Of a stretch of 64,000 nucleotides of DNA, positions 45,011-53,680 are shown one piece after another. The notes beneath the pieces were generated by a model, which saw only the letters and a program-made list of their open reading frames with translations, was not told the origin of the DNA and ran no database searches. The stretch is from Mesorhizobium sp. ES1-4 (GTDB lineage Bacteria; Pseudomonadota; Alphaproteobacteria; Rhizobiales; Rhizobiaceae), in the NCBI RefSeq assembly GCF_020164745.1, contig NZ_JAIUGV010000010.1, positions 124,001 through 188,000 of the forward strand, given 5' to 3'. Numbering within the stretch: position 1 is the stretch's first letter; every line of letters begins with the position of its first letter. A program made the translations under genes and the position numbers.

Positions 45011-45054
45011 TAAAAACGAGAAGGCCTGCCGGGCGGACTGCGCGGCAGGCCTTC
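45011..45054 (-). terminator. Rho-independent terminator after the DUF1127 gene
   Basis: On the minus strand GAAGGCCTGCCG pairs perfectly with CGGCAGGCCTTC (12 bp, 11-base loop), followed by TCGTTTTTA. It begins about 20 bases after the stop of the DUF1127 gene at 45074. Confidence 0.85.
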
Positions 45055-45073
45055 AGCACTGGGTACACACGAT

Positions 45074-45259
45074 CTACTTTGCTCCAGCCCAGGATCCGAC
45101 GCCGTTGCGGATGCCGCTCTTGGTGTCGGCAGCTTCAGGCCAGCCAATATCCTTCTGCAGTTCGATCGGCAGGGAGCGGATCGCGCGTTCGGTCTGGTAG
45201 CGGGCGCGGGCTGCGTTGAATTCGGTCGCGATGCGACCGAGGGATGACAGGATAGACAT
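45074..45259 (-). CDS. DUF1127 mini-protein (copy 1)
   Basis: A 61-residue protein. The DUF1127 core RAIRSLPIELQKDIGWPEA lies at about 25-45, after an N-terminal amphipathic helix (MSILSSLGRIATEFNAARAR). Small DUF1127 proteins in Rhizobiales have been linked to phosphate and carbon uptake and RNA turnover. AAGGAGAT gives a strong start. It is divergent from the LysR gene and ends in a clear terminator. A diverged copy sits at 47605-47790. Confidence 0.88.
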   Translation of the reverse strand: MSILSSLGRIATEFNAARARYQTERAIRSLPIELQKDIGWPEAADTKSGIRNGVGSWAGAK

Positions 45260-45478
45260 TTCGATCTCCTTTGCTGCGGCGCGGGAGGCGCCGGCAATGC
45301 GTTACGTCAGGTCTGTTTCAGCTTCATTACATGTCGAATGCAGGTCTGCGTCGTGGTCGTTTGGTGACCGCTTTTGGCAGCATGCTGCTTCGATGGAGTT
45401 GACTATGCTCCTGATCTGATGTTCAATCAAACGAAATGGAATGATGTTTTGTATCAGAAAAATTGAAGGCTGATCGCC

Positions 45479-46378
45479 ATGAACGCCCCAATCAATCATC
45501 CGCTGCCGCTGCTCGACCTCGACGTTCTGCGCACTTTCGTGGCGATTGCCGAAACCGGCAGCTTCACCACCGCGGCCAATGCCGTGTTCCGCACGCCGTC
45601 GGCTGTCTCCATGCAGATCAAGAAGCTGGAGGACATTCTCGGCCGCTCGGTGTTCGCGCGCGACGCGCGTTCGGTGACGCTCACCACCGATGGCGAGATG
45701 CTGCTCGGCTATGCCCGCCGGCTTTTGTCGATCAACCGCGAGGTTGTTTCGAAATTCATCATTCCCGACATTGTCGGCGTGGTCCGGCTGGGCTCACCGG
45801 ACGACTATGGCGAGCGCGTGCTGCCGCATGTGCTGAAGCGCTTCGCGCAGTCGCATCCCTCGATCGCCGTCGACGTCACCATCGACCAGAGCAGCAATCT
45901 GCGCCGCCGCATGGACGATCGGGCGCTCGACATCACGCTGTTGACGAATTCCTACAAGACCAGCGCGCTCGGCGCCGAGGTGCTTTTGACCGAGCCGATC
46001 GTCTGGGCCGGCGCCAAGGGCGGCTGCGCGCATCTGCGCGAACCCTTGCCGGTTTCGCTGTGGGAGGAGGGCTGCGCCTGGCGGGCCGGCGCGCTCGAAG
46101 CGCTGGGGCGTGAAGGGCGCAACTATCGCGTCGCTTACATGAGCGCCCATACAGCCGGCCAGCGCGCCGCCATCATGGCGGATCTCGCGGTGGCGCCACT
46201 ACCGCGCTCGTTCCTGGGCAATGACATGGTCGAACTCTGCCCGAAGGATGGCATGCCCGATATCGGCACTTACAATCTTGCCATGGTGGTGGCGCCGGAC
46301 GCCAGCGCGCCGGTCAAGGCCGTCGCCGACCACATCCGCGCGACCTTCGAGGCGTTTAGGGAAACCGGGAAGTTCTGA
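45479..46378 (+). CDS. LysR-family transcriptional regulator
   Basis: A 299-residue regulator. The N-terminal winged helix-turn-helix is TFVAIAETGSFTTAANAVFRTPSAVSMQIKKLE (about 18-50) and the C-terminal periplasmic-binding-like effector domain covers about 95-295. It is divergent from the DUF1127 gene, with 219 bases between, so it probably controls that small gene; such LysR-DUF1127 pairs are common in rhizobia. Effector unknown. Confidence 0.9.
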   Translation: MNAPINHPLPLLDLDVLRTFVAIAETGSFTTAANAVFRTPSAVSMQIKKLEDILGRSVFARDARSVTLTTDGEMLLGYARRLLSINREVVSKFIIPDIVGVVRLGSPDDYGERVLPHVLKRFAQSHPSIAVDVTIDQSSNLRRRMDDRALDITLLTNSYKTSALGAEVLLTEPIVWAGAKGGCAHLREPLPVSLWEEGCAWRAGALEALGREGRNYRVAYMSAHTAGQRAAIMADLAVAPLPRSFLGNDMVELCPKDGMPDIGTYNLAMVVAPDASAPVKAVADHIRATFEAFRETGKF

Positions 46379-46407
46379 TCACAGCTGGATTGGAGGCTTT
46401 CCGGAGC

Positions 46408-47376
46408 CTATTCCGCTGCCGGCGCAGATTGCCAACCTGTACCCGCGGCACGACGTTTTTCGGTATGGCCGCGCCAGCCTTGTGGGCGGCCTTCCTCTAG
46501 AAATGCGGCCATGCGCTGGCGCGCCCGCCGGGATTCCGGCATGTCGATCAATGGCCAGACGTGGAACATGCCTTCCTCGTAGACGACGTCGACCTCGACG
46601 CCCGCGGCTCGCGCCTTTTCGGCGAAGATCAGATTGTCCGGACTGAGCATGTCGTGCGACCCCGTCAGAAGCAGTGTCTTCGGCAGAACGGAGAGATCGC
46701 CGTAAAGCGGGCTGATATGCCAGTCGGTGCGATCGATGCCGGCACTGTACATCCGGATCGCCTCCAGGCCGCCGGCAATGCCGAGCCAGGGATCTTTGCC
46801 CTCGGCCTCGAACACTTCCGGATTGGCGAGCGACATGTCGAGACCGGGCGAGATCAGCACATGGCGCGACGGCAGCGCCAATCCTTCCTCGGCGGCCATC
46901 ATGGTCAGCACCACGGCCATGTTGCCGCCGGCTGAATCGCCCATGAAGATGATGTCGCCCGGCTCCGTCTCGTCGAGCATGCGACGATAGACATCGCCGA
47001 CCATACCGAACATGGCGTGGAAGTCATGCTCGGGGGCGATGGGGTAGATCGGAACGGTGACGGCATAGCCGAGCCGGTCGGCCATGTCTGCAATCAGATG
47101 CCAATGATAGGGCGTGATTTCAAAGACATAGGCGCCACCATGCAGGTAGAGAATCCGCTTGCGCTCTCCGGCCCTGGGGCTGATTTCATAGACCGGAAAG
47201 CCGTCCACGGTGCGCGTCTGGATGTCGAAACGCTGTTGCAGCGCGGCCGGCGGATGGTGATCCTCGGTTTTGCGCGCGGCAGCAATCCAGCGCCGCAGAT
47301 TTTCTGGGCTGGAAAACGCCTTCTTGCGGCTGTGCCTCAGCACGAAGGAAACGAAGTGGCTTTTCAAACTGGGCAT
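46408..47376 (-). CDS. Alpha/beta hydrolase, hormone-sensitive lipase (HSL) family
   Basis: A 322-residue esterase. The oxyanion motif HGGAY starts at H79, the nucleophile elbow GDSAGG has S148, and D242 and H272 complete the triad. HSL-type enzymes hydrolyse short acyl esters. The start at 47376 gives an ordinary family length; the upstream frame is basic and not family-like. No clear ribosome-binding site. Convergent with the LysR gene. Confidence 0.85.
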   Translation of the reverse strand: MPSLKSHFVSFVLRHSRKKAFSSPENLRRWIAAARKTEDHHPPAALQQRFDIQTRTVDGFPVYEISPRAGERKRILYLHGGAYVFEITPYHWHLIADMADRLGYAVTVPIYPIAPEHDFHAMFGMVGDVYRRMLDETEPGDIIFMGDSAGGNMAVVLTMMAAEEGLALPSRHVLISPGLDMSLANPEVFEAEGKDPWLGIAGGLEAIRMYSAGIDRTDWHISPLYGDLSVLPKTLLLTGSHDMLSPDNLIFAEKARAAGVEVDVVYEEGMFHVWPLIDMPESRRARQRMAAFLEEGRPQGWRGHTEKRRAAGTGWQSAPAAE

Positions 47377-47604
47377 GCGGATACACGAACTCGGCTGCAG
47401 CCGACTAAGAGAATTTCCCTTCTTTTGCGAAGATCGTGCGCTTGGCAAAAATGTCAAGATTTACGATGTGTCCACACGGCGGTGTGATCCGCGCCGCAGT
47501 CACCGGCATGGCAAAAGTGGCGCGCAGCCGGTTGCTGGTCACCGCCGGGGGCATGCGAGATCCCCGGCGGATGCCGAGCAGTTTGCATTTTTCTGCGAAT
47601 GTCA

Positions 47605-47790
47605 TCAGCGCGTGGTGCCCAGTAGCAGCGAAGCGAGCGTTGCCTGCGGATCGGCCGGTGGTGAAGCCGGCCAGCCAATATCCTTCTGGACATGCGCTGG
47701 CAGGTTGTTCAACGCGCGGATCGCCTTGTTCCTGGCGTGGGCCTGCCTGATGGTGGAACCAAAGCGGCCGAGATTTCCAAACACCGACAT
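47605..47790 (-). CDS. DUF1127 mini-protein (copy 2)
   Basis: A 61-residue paralogue with the core KAIRALNNLPAHVQKDIGWP. An ATG lies directly against the ribosome-binding site at 47796, so the next ATG at 47790 is the functional start (AAGGAG, then six bases). The tail differs from copy 1. It lies between the HSL hydrolase and the reactivator gene. Confidence 0.85.
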   Translation of the reverse strand: MSVFGNLGRFGSTIRQAHARNKAIRALNNLPAHVQKDIGWPASPPADPQATLASLLLGTTR

Positions 47791-47902
47791 TTTCATCTCC
47801 TTTCAAGAAATGCGGCAGCCCGGGATTGCCCGCGGCCGCCGCTCGACGCCCGCTAAATGCGTCACTCATGTATCGGAGGGATTTCACGAAAACAGCGTTT
47901 CG

Positions 47903-47943
47903 GTTTCCGGATCGGGAGATCCGGAAACATTTGCATGCAAATG
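47903..47943. repeat. Stem-loop plus 16-bp perfect palindrome
   Basis: GTTTCCGGATC (47903-47913) pairs with GATCCGGAAAC (47918-47928) across four bases, and it is joined to the perfect palindrome CATTTGCATGCAAATG (47928-47943). It lies 35 bases beyond the reactivator stop and upstream of the DUF1127 gene. It could be a transcript end or a binding site; no clear T-tract. Confidence 0.6.
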
Positions 47944-47978
47944 AGATTGAAGGTTTAGGCCGTCCTGTGAAGGCAGCT

Positions 47979-50048
47979 CTATTCGCGCCCACGCCTTGCC
48001 GCGTGGCCTTCGCGCGAGCGCCGGCGCGGGGCGGCGTCGCCGGCGACGCCGTCCTCGCTCACCGTCTTGCGAGGCGGCAACTTCACCGCCGCCGACAGTT
48101 TCGGGAACGGGTCGACCTTGTTGGGCAGCGCCATGGCGTAGACGAAATGCTCCTGGAATTTTGGCTCCAGCGCCGTTTCGATCTTCTCGATCTGGCTCAC
48201 CGTCTCCTCGATCTCGCGGCGATAGCCGCGATTGAGCAGCGCCATGCGAGCGCCGGCGCCGGCGGCGTTGCCGACGGCCGAGACCTTGTCGAGATCGCAA
48301 TCGGGGATCAGGCCCAGCACCATGGCGTATTTCGGATCGATAAAGGAGCCGAAGGCGCCAGCGAAATGGATGCGGTCGACATGCTCGGTGTTCTGCTTTT
48401 CCATCAACAGTTTGGTGCCGGCATAGAGCGCCGCCTTGGCAAGCTGGATGGCGCGCACGTCGGTCTGGGTGATGGTGATCTTCGGCTCGCCTTCCTTCAG
48501 CACATAGGAGAAGGTGCGGCCGTTGGCGACGACGCGCGGCGAGCGCGCGGCGAGCGATCCGTCGACGACACCATCCTCTGAGATGATGCCGGCGAGATAC
48601 ATTTCGGCGACGATCTCAATGATGCCGGAGCCGCAGATGCCGGTGACACCGGTCGCCTGCACGCTGTCGAGGAAGCCGGGTTCGTCCGACCACAGGTCCG
48701 AGCCGATGACGCGATATTTCGGCTCCAGCGTGTCGGGATCGATGCGCACGCGCTCGATGGCGCCGGGCGCCGCACGCTGGCCGCCGGAGATTTCGGCGCC
48801 CTCGAAGGCCGGGCCGGTGGGCGAGGAGGCCGCCACGACACGGGTCCTGTTGCCAAGCACGATCTCGGCATTGGTGCCGACGTCGACGATCAGCATCATC
48901 TCGTCCTGGCGATGCGGACCTTCCGACAGGGTGACGGCAGCCGCGTCGGCGCCGACATGGCCGGCGATACAAGGCAGCATGTAGAGGCGCGCGCCCTGGT
49001 TGAGCTTGAGGCCGATATCGGATGCCTTGATGCGCACGGCGCCGGAGACGGCGAGCGCGAAGGGCGCGCCGCCGAGCTCGGTCGGATCGATGCCGAGGAA
49101 CAAATGATGCATGATCGGATTGCCGACGAAGACGGAATCCAGGATGTCGTTGCGCTGGACGTTGCCTTCCGCGCAGACCTTGTCGACGAGGCCCGAGATA
49201 GCCTCGCGCACCGCAACCGTCATGCCTTCGCGGCCGTCCGGGTTCATCATCACATAGGAAACGCGGCTCATCAGATCCTCGCCGAAGCGGATCTGCGGGT
49301 TCGATGTGCCGGACGATGCGGCGACGCGACCCGACAGCAGCGACACCAGATGCATGGCGATGGTGGTCGAGCCGATGTCGCAGGCGAGCCCATAGGCCTC
49401 GTTCTTGAGACCCGGCCACAGCGCGATGACGCGCGCTATGTCGCTGTCGGCATCCTTGTGGATGGCGGCGGTCGCGGTCCAGTTGCCCTTGCGCAATATG
49501 CCCTGCACCTGCGGCAGCAGATAGAAGTCGAATTCGAGGTTCTTGAAGCCCCAATCCTTCATCAGCGCGATCTTGAGCCGGTCGAGATCGCCCAGCGGCT
49601 TGTGCATGTCGGGCTCTTCGATCTCGACATAGCACATGCGAATGGCCGTATCGCGGGCGATGACCCTGGTGTCGGCATCCTTGCGGATGGTCTGCGCGTT
49701 GATGACGGTATCCTGCGGCACGTCGATGACGAGGTCGCCGAGGATCTGCGCCGAGCAGGAGAGGCGGCGCCGTTCGGGCAGGCCGCGCACGCGCTCGTAA
49801 CGCTCTTCCTTGGGGCCTTTGGCCGAGATGTGGTCGTTTGAGGAGGTGATCTTGTGCTTGGCGAAATTGCCTTCCTGCACCTCGATCTGGCAGCGCCCGC
49901 ATGTAGCGCGTCCGCCGCACACGCTTTCGACATAGACGCCGAGCTGGCGCGCGGCGTCGAGCACCGGCGTGCCGACAGGGAAGCGCCCGCGCTTGCCCGA
50001 CGGCATGAACAGCACGAGCGGATCGGTAATGTTGGCAGGCGAGTTCAT
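47979..50048 (-). CDS. Corrinoid reductive activator (RACo-type), [2Fe-2S] plus ASKHA ATPase
   Basis: A 689-residue protein that should re-reduce inactive Co(II) corrinoid using ATP. The N-terminal plant-type ferredoxin domain has C44, C50, C53 and C98 as [2Fe-2S] ligands (CX5CX2C...C). The large C-terminal DUF4445 part has ASKHA ATPase signatures: CDIGSTTIAMHLV, LIVDVGTNAEIVLG and GICGSGIIE. This is the architecture of RACo and RamA-like activators of corrinoid methyltransferases. The last 20 residues are Arg-rich (PRRRSREGHAARRGRE). An ATG at 50084 is an alternative start; neither has a strong ribosome-binding site. Confidence 0.88.
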   Translation of the reverse strand: MNSPANITDPLVLFMPSGKRGRFPVGTPVLDAARQLGVYVESVCGGRATCGRCQIEVQEGNFAKHKITSSNDHISAKGPKEERYERVRGLPERRRLSCSAQILGDLVIDVPQDTVINAQTIRKDADTRVIARDTAIRMCYVEIEEPDMHKPLGDLDRLKIALMKDWGFKNLEFDFYLLPQVQGILRKGNWTATAAIHKDADSDIARVIALWPGLKNEAYGLACDIGSTTIAMHLVSLLSGRVAASSGTSNPQIRFGEDLMSRVSYVMMNPDGREGMTVAVREAISGLVDKVCAEGNVQRNDILDSVFVGNPIMHHLFLGIDPTELGGAPFALAVSGAVRIKASDIGLKLNQGARLYMLPCIAGHVGADAAAVTLSEGPHRQDEMMLIVDVGTNAEIVLGNRTRVVAASSPTGPAFEGAEISGGQRAAPGAIERVRIDPDTLEPKYRVIGSDLWSDEPGFLDSVQATGVTGICGSGIIEIVAEMYLAGIISEDGVVDGSLAARSPRVVANGRTFSYVLKEGEPKITITQTDVRAIQLAKAALYAGTKLLMEKQNTEHVDRIHFAGAFGSFIDPKYAMVLGLIPDCDLDKVSAVGNAAGAGARMALLNRGYRREIEETVSQIEKIETALEPKFQEHFVYAMALPNKVDPFPKLSAAVKLPPRKTVSEDGVAGDAAPRRRSREGHAARRGRE

Positions 50049-50119
50049 ACTTGCACGCGTCTCGGTAAGGATTGCCGATCCCATTTAACGGATCGTTTCA
50101 TTATTGGGCGGAGTGTCTG

Positions 50120-50380
50120 ATGGTCCAGAGGCCAATCATGCCCGATTTCCTGATGTCCGGCATATTCACCGCTTTTACCATGGTGCGCCTGCTCAAGGGC
50201 CCATGGCTGCGCAATCCGCAATACCTGGCCACCGGAATTCTCGGCGCGATTGGCGCGGCGATGCTGCTCCACGGCTTCCGGCCCGCTTACGACGATGATC
50301 TCATCATAGGCGGCGTGACGGGCATATTCGGATCTTGGGCGGGAATGGCGTTGTTCGACGCCATATTGGGGTTGTCCTGA
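50120..50380 (+). CDS. Small membrane protein of unknown function
   Basis: An 86-residue protein with two or three hydrophobic helices (about 30-47 and 58-84), separated by PAYDDD. GGAG precedes the ATG by six bases. It lies on the opposite strand between two genes of the corrinoid system. I do not recognise a family and see no motif linking it to that system. Confidence 0.6.
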   Translation: MVQRPIMPDFLMSGIFTAFTMVRLLKGPWLRNPQYLATGILGAIGAAMLLHGFRPAYDDDLIIGGVTGIFGSWAGMALFDAILGLS

Positions 50381-50459
50381 ACGCAACGCAGGCCTATCCG
50401 GTCGCATCGGTGATGCGATCGGCTCGGCATGGGTTGCGGTCCGTTTCACGATTGCGCGC

Positions 50460-51434
50460 TTATCCCCTGCCCATACGAGCTTCACGGCCACCGCGGCGGC
50501 GGCCACCATTGCCGCCGCCTTCGCCCGGCGCGTTGACCGCGGTCGGAGCGGCAACGGCCTGGCCGCCTTCAGCGGGCTTGTAGTCCTTGTAGGTACGGAT
50601 CCAGTTGGTGCAGTTCTCGTCGGTGCCGTTCAGCACATTGGCGCCGCGCACGGCTTCCATTTCCTGCGGACGCACCGGGTTCATGATCGCCGAAGTCATG
50701 CCTGCGCCGATCACCATCGGGATGAAGGCGGCGTTGATGCCGTGACGGTGCGGCAGGCCGAACGAGATGTTGGAGAGGCCGCAGGTGGTGTTGACCTTGA
50801 GCTCTTCGCGCAAACGGCGCAGCAGGGCGAACACCTGGCGGCCGGCATCGCCAAGCGCACCGATCGGCATGACCAGCGGGTCGACGACAACGTCGTGCGC
50901 CGGAATGCCGAAATCTGCGCAGCGCTCGACGATCTTCTTGGCGACGGCGAAGCGCACGTCCGGATCCATCGAGATGCCGGTCTCGTCATTGGAGATGGCG
51001 ACGACCGGGACATTGTATTTCTTGATCAGCGGCAGGATGGCTTCGAGCTTTTCTTCCTCGCCGGTGACGGAGTTGACCAGCGGGCGGCCCTTGGCGACCT
51101 TCAGCGCCGCCTCGATCGCAGCGGTGACCGACGAGTCGATCGACAGCGGCAGGTCAACCAGGCCCTGCACGATTTCAAGCGTCTGCACCAAAAGGCCAGG
51201 TTCGGTCTCGTTCGGGTTGACCGAGGTGACGCCGGCATTGACGTCGAGCATGGTGGCGCCGCAGGCGGCCTGCTCCAGAGCGTCCTTGATGACGGTCTCG
51301 AAATTGCCAACCACCATCTCGGCGGCGAGCTTCTTGCGGCCGGTCGGGTTGATGCGTTCGCCGATCACGCAGAAGGGCTGGTCGAAGCCGATGATGATTT
51401 CGCGCGTCGCCGAGGCGACAATGGTCCGGGTCAT
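50460..51434 (-). CDS. Methyl-THF:corrinoid methyltransferase-like protein (MtgA/MtvA/AcsE type)
   Basis: A 324-residue pterin-binding TIM-barrel protein. GERINPTGRKKL (25-36), LDVNAG (63-68), LSIDSS (97-102) and a C-terminal FGLPHR are the folate-site signatures shared by AcsE, MtgA and MetH domain III. In glycine betaine systems this enzyme moves the methyl from the corrinoid protein to tetrahydrofolate. The C-terminal 30 residues are a Gly/Arg-rich tail (GEGGGNGGRRRGGREARMGRG region), unusual for the family. GGAG precedes the ATG, and a perfect palindrome sits at -17 to -38. Confidence 0.88.
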   Translation of the reverse strand: MTRTIVASATREIIIGFDQPFCVIGERINPTGRKKLAAEMVVGNFETVIKDALEQAACGATMLDVNAGVTSVNPNETEPGLLVQTLEIVQGLVDLPLSIDSSVTAAIEAALKVAKGRPLVNSVTGEEEKLEAILPLIKKYNVPVVAISNDETGISMDPDVRFAVAKKIVERCADFGIPAHDVVVDPLVMPIGALGDAGRQVFALLRRLREELKVNTTCGLSNISFGLPHRHGINAAFIPMVIGAGMTSAIMNPVRPQEMEAVRGANVLNGTDENCTNWIRTYKDYKPAEGGQAVAAPTAVNAPGEGGGNGGRRRGGREARMGRG

Positions 51435-51450
51435 GAATTCTCTCCGCCGT

Positions 51451-51472
51451 GATATAAAGATTTCTTTATATC
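51451..51472. promoter_or_regulatory. 22-bp palindromic operator before the methyltransferase gene
   Basis: GATATAAAGA-TT-TCTTTATATC is a perfect 10-bp inverted repeat with a two-base centre, 17 bases upstream of the ATG at 51434, in the 81-base gap after the MetF-like gene. As I recall, it resembles sites proposed for ArsR-type regulators of methionine and SAM-cycle genes (SahR-like) in Rhizobiales. No ArsR gene is in the window. Confidence 0.75.
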
Positions 51473-51515
51473 GTTATCTGATTTCGTTCAAGCGATTGGT
51501 GTCGTTCCCCCGCGT

Positions 51516-52607
51516 TCAATGCGCGGTCTTCACCATATCCACCTGGGTTTCGGTAATCTCGTCGTGCAGGATCCGGTCCAGCCGGTCGGCGACCATCTGA
51601 TCGTCGCGACGGATCTCACGCTTCCATGGCTGGCGGCCCTTCAGAACGCCCGATTCATCGACGATCTCGGCGACATACTCCTCCTGGCGGTAGGCCATCA
51701 CATGGATGCCAGAGACGCCGCGAATTTCCTTCACCTCGTTGATGATGTCGATGCAGAGCTGCTTGCCTTCCTTCTTCTGATCCTGGGCACCTTCCAACCG
51801 CTTGATGACGGCGTCAGGGATATGGATGCCCGGCACGTTGGAGCGGATCCATTTTGCCGTCTTGGCGGAAGCGAGCGGGCCGACGCCGCACAGGATGAAG
51901 ACCTTTTCGGTGTGGCCGAGATCGCGGGCCTTCTGCATGAAGGTCTTGAACATCGGGACGTCGAAGCAATACTGCGTCTGCACGAACTGCGCGCCGGCGG
52001 CGATCTTCTTGCCGAGATGGATCGGACGAAAGTCGAAGGGCGGCGCGAACGGATTGACGGCAGCGCCGAGGAACAGTTGCGGCGGCGTCGTCAGCTTGCG
52101 GCCGGACAGGAACTTGCCGTTGTCACGCATGATGCGGCAGGTCTCCAGCAGCGACATGGAGTCGAGGTCGAACACCGGCTTGGCGCCCGGCTGGTCGCCG
52201 GCCTGCACGCCGTCTCCGGTCAGGCACAGCATGTTGGCGACGCCCATTGCAGCACCCCCCAGCACGTCGCCCTGGATGGCGATGCGGTTCTTGTCGCGGC
52301 AGGCGATCTGCATGATCGGCGCATAGCCCATGCGGGTCAGAAGTGCGCAGATGCCGACCGACGACATGTGGCAATTGGCGCCGGACGCATCGACGGCGTT
52401 GATGGCGTCGACCCAGCCGTCGAAGATTTTCGCCCTGTTGTACACATCCTCGGGATCGGCGCTGTCGGGCGGGTTGAGTTCGGTCGTCACCGCGAACTCG
52501 CCGCGTCTCAGCACCCGCTCCAGCCGGCCGCGCGAGGTGTGGCCGGGCAGGGGATCGAGCGGCAGATGGATGCCGGCCGGATTTTCGTCGGGCTGGCGAC
52601 CGATCAT
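51516..52607 (-). CDS. Methylenetetrahydrofolate reductase-like protein (MetF family)
   Basis: A 363-residue TIM-barrel flavoprotein. VTTELNPPDSADPEDVY is the start of the MTHFR fold, with CLTGDGVQAGDQ and AGAQFVQTQYCFDVP as FAD/folate-site motifs. It interconverts methyl-THF and methylene-THF. In this setting it would run in the oxidative direction to feed methyl groups from THF into one-carbon oxidation, or simply balance the pool. Its ATG overlaps the stop of the MetV-like gene. The next gene, the methyltransferase, has its own operator. Confidence 0.88.
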   Translation of the reverse strand: MIGRQPDENPAGIHLPLDPLPGHTSRGRLERVLRRGEFAVTTELNPPDSADPEDVYNRAKIFDGWVDAINAVDASGANCHMSSVGICALLTRMGYAPIMQIACRDKNRIAIQGDVLGGAAMGVANMLCLTGDGVQAGDQPGAKPVFDLDSMSLLETCRIMRDNGKFLSGRKLTTPPQLFLGAAVNPFAPPFDFRPIHLGKKIAAGAQFVQTQYCFDVPMFKTFMQKARDLGHTEKVFILCGVGPLASAKTAKWIRSNVPGIHIPDAVIKRLEGAQDQKKEGKQLCIDIINEVKEIRGVSGIHVMAYRQEEYVAEIVDESGVLKGRQPWKREIRRDDQMVADRLDRILHDEITETQVDMVKTAH

Positions 52608-53197
52608 GCGGAAGCTCCGGTCTTGGCGGAGGCGGCTTCACGGGCTGCCGCGGCCTGGGCGGTCACCCGCAGCCAGGCCGAGGTTTCGCGCAACGACTGA
52701 TCGACCGGCTTCTGCACGGTGAGGATCCTGTCGGAGTTGACCATGTTCTGCGAACCCTCCCATGCCTTGACCCAGACGCAGGGCATATCGGGCTCGACCT
52801 CGCAATTGCCGTTGGCGCGCACGCCGCCGCACGGGCCGTTGCGCAACTGCTTGGGGCAGTTCATCGGACACGACATGCCGGTCGAGGACAGGATGCATTG
52901 ACCGCACATGCGGCAGTCGAACATGAAGCCCTTGACGCGCTTTTCGACGAACTTGATTGGAGCTTCGACGCGACCGTAGCCGATGCCCTTCCACAAGGGA
53001 TGCAGCAGCAAGAAGGTGTCGGCGAAGCGGGCGTAGAACCATTCGAGCAATCGCGAGTGCCGGATAGACCATAATCTCACCGCGAAGGAGCGCTGCACGC
53101 GGCGCTGCGGCGAGACGTCGGCCGGTTTATAGTCGGATTTCGGCGCTGCCTTCTTGACCAGCGTTGCCTGGGTAACCGCCGGGTTCTCGTCAGACAT
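52604..53197 (-). CDS. MTHFR C-terminal-domain protein (MetV-like)
   Basis: A 197-residue protein with eight cysteines in the pattern C95, C98, C101, C110, C114, C123, C132 and C140. This is PF12225, the stand-alone domain found as MetV beside MetF in acetogens, where the MetVF complex reduces methylene-THF with an Fe-S or zinc site. The gene is coupled to the MetF-like gene (ATGA) and overlaps the preceding small gene by eight bases. In an aerobe it may pass electrons between the MetF flavin and a ferredoxin. Confidence 0.85.
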   Translation of the reverse strand: MSDENPAVTQATLVKKAAPKSDYKPADVSPQRRVQRSFAVRLWSIRHSRLLEWFYARFADTFLLLHPLWKGIGYGRVEAPIKFVEKRVKGFMFDCRMCGQCILSSTGMSCPMNCPKQLRNGPCGGVRANGNCEVEPDMPCVWVKAWEGSQNMVNSDRILTVQKPVDQSLRETSAWLRVTAQAAAAREAASAKTGASA

Positions 53198-53492
53198 TTT
53201 CTTTTCCGCCCGCCTTGACCAGAGCGACCAGCCGCTCGCGGTCGTATCTCGCGTCAAGCTCCAGGAACGCCTTTTCGACCTCGGCTTCGAGATCGTCACC
53301 GACCGGAACCGGATCGGCCTTGCGCCATTCGGCGAGATAATCGTCGGTGCCACCGGCGCCGGTGCGCATGGCGCACATGTCGATCGCCTCGGTGAAGCGC
53401 AATGGCAGTTCGCGCTTGGCGTTCTGCCGACCTTTCCGGACGATGACCTGGGCAGGGATGTCGCGCCAGTATACGACGATAAGATCGGCCAT
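53190..53492 (-). CDS. PF13769-type protein annotated as virulence factor
   Basis: A 100-residue protein: MADLIVVYWRDIPAQVIVRKG ... LPLRFTEAIDMCAMR. Members are usually named virulence factor but are conserved mainly next to MetV/MetF genes in non-pathogens, so the name is not informative. A role in the methyl-branch complex is inferred from context. GAGGAGCG lies before the ATG at 53492. It overlaps the MetV-like start by eight bases. Confidence 0.8.
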   Translation of the reverse strand: MADLIVVYWRDIPAQVIVRKGRQNAKRELPLRFTEAIDMCAMRTGAGGTDDYLAEWRKADPVPVGDDLEAEVEKAFLELDARYDRERLVALVKAGGKENV

Positions 53493-53680
53493 GAATTCTC
53501 GCTCCTCGATCCGCGAGCATTGCCGCAAGCGCAGTTGGCCCGCTTGTTATGGGACGACGCGCGCGCATTCAAAAGCGACGCATTTGGATGTCGTAAAATG
53601 AAAGGTGCGCTTATTCGTTTCCGGCGTGTGCCGGCGGCATCCTCGACGCGCCGGAAATGCCATTGCGAATGGAGCCTGTG

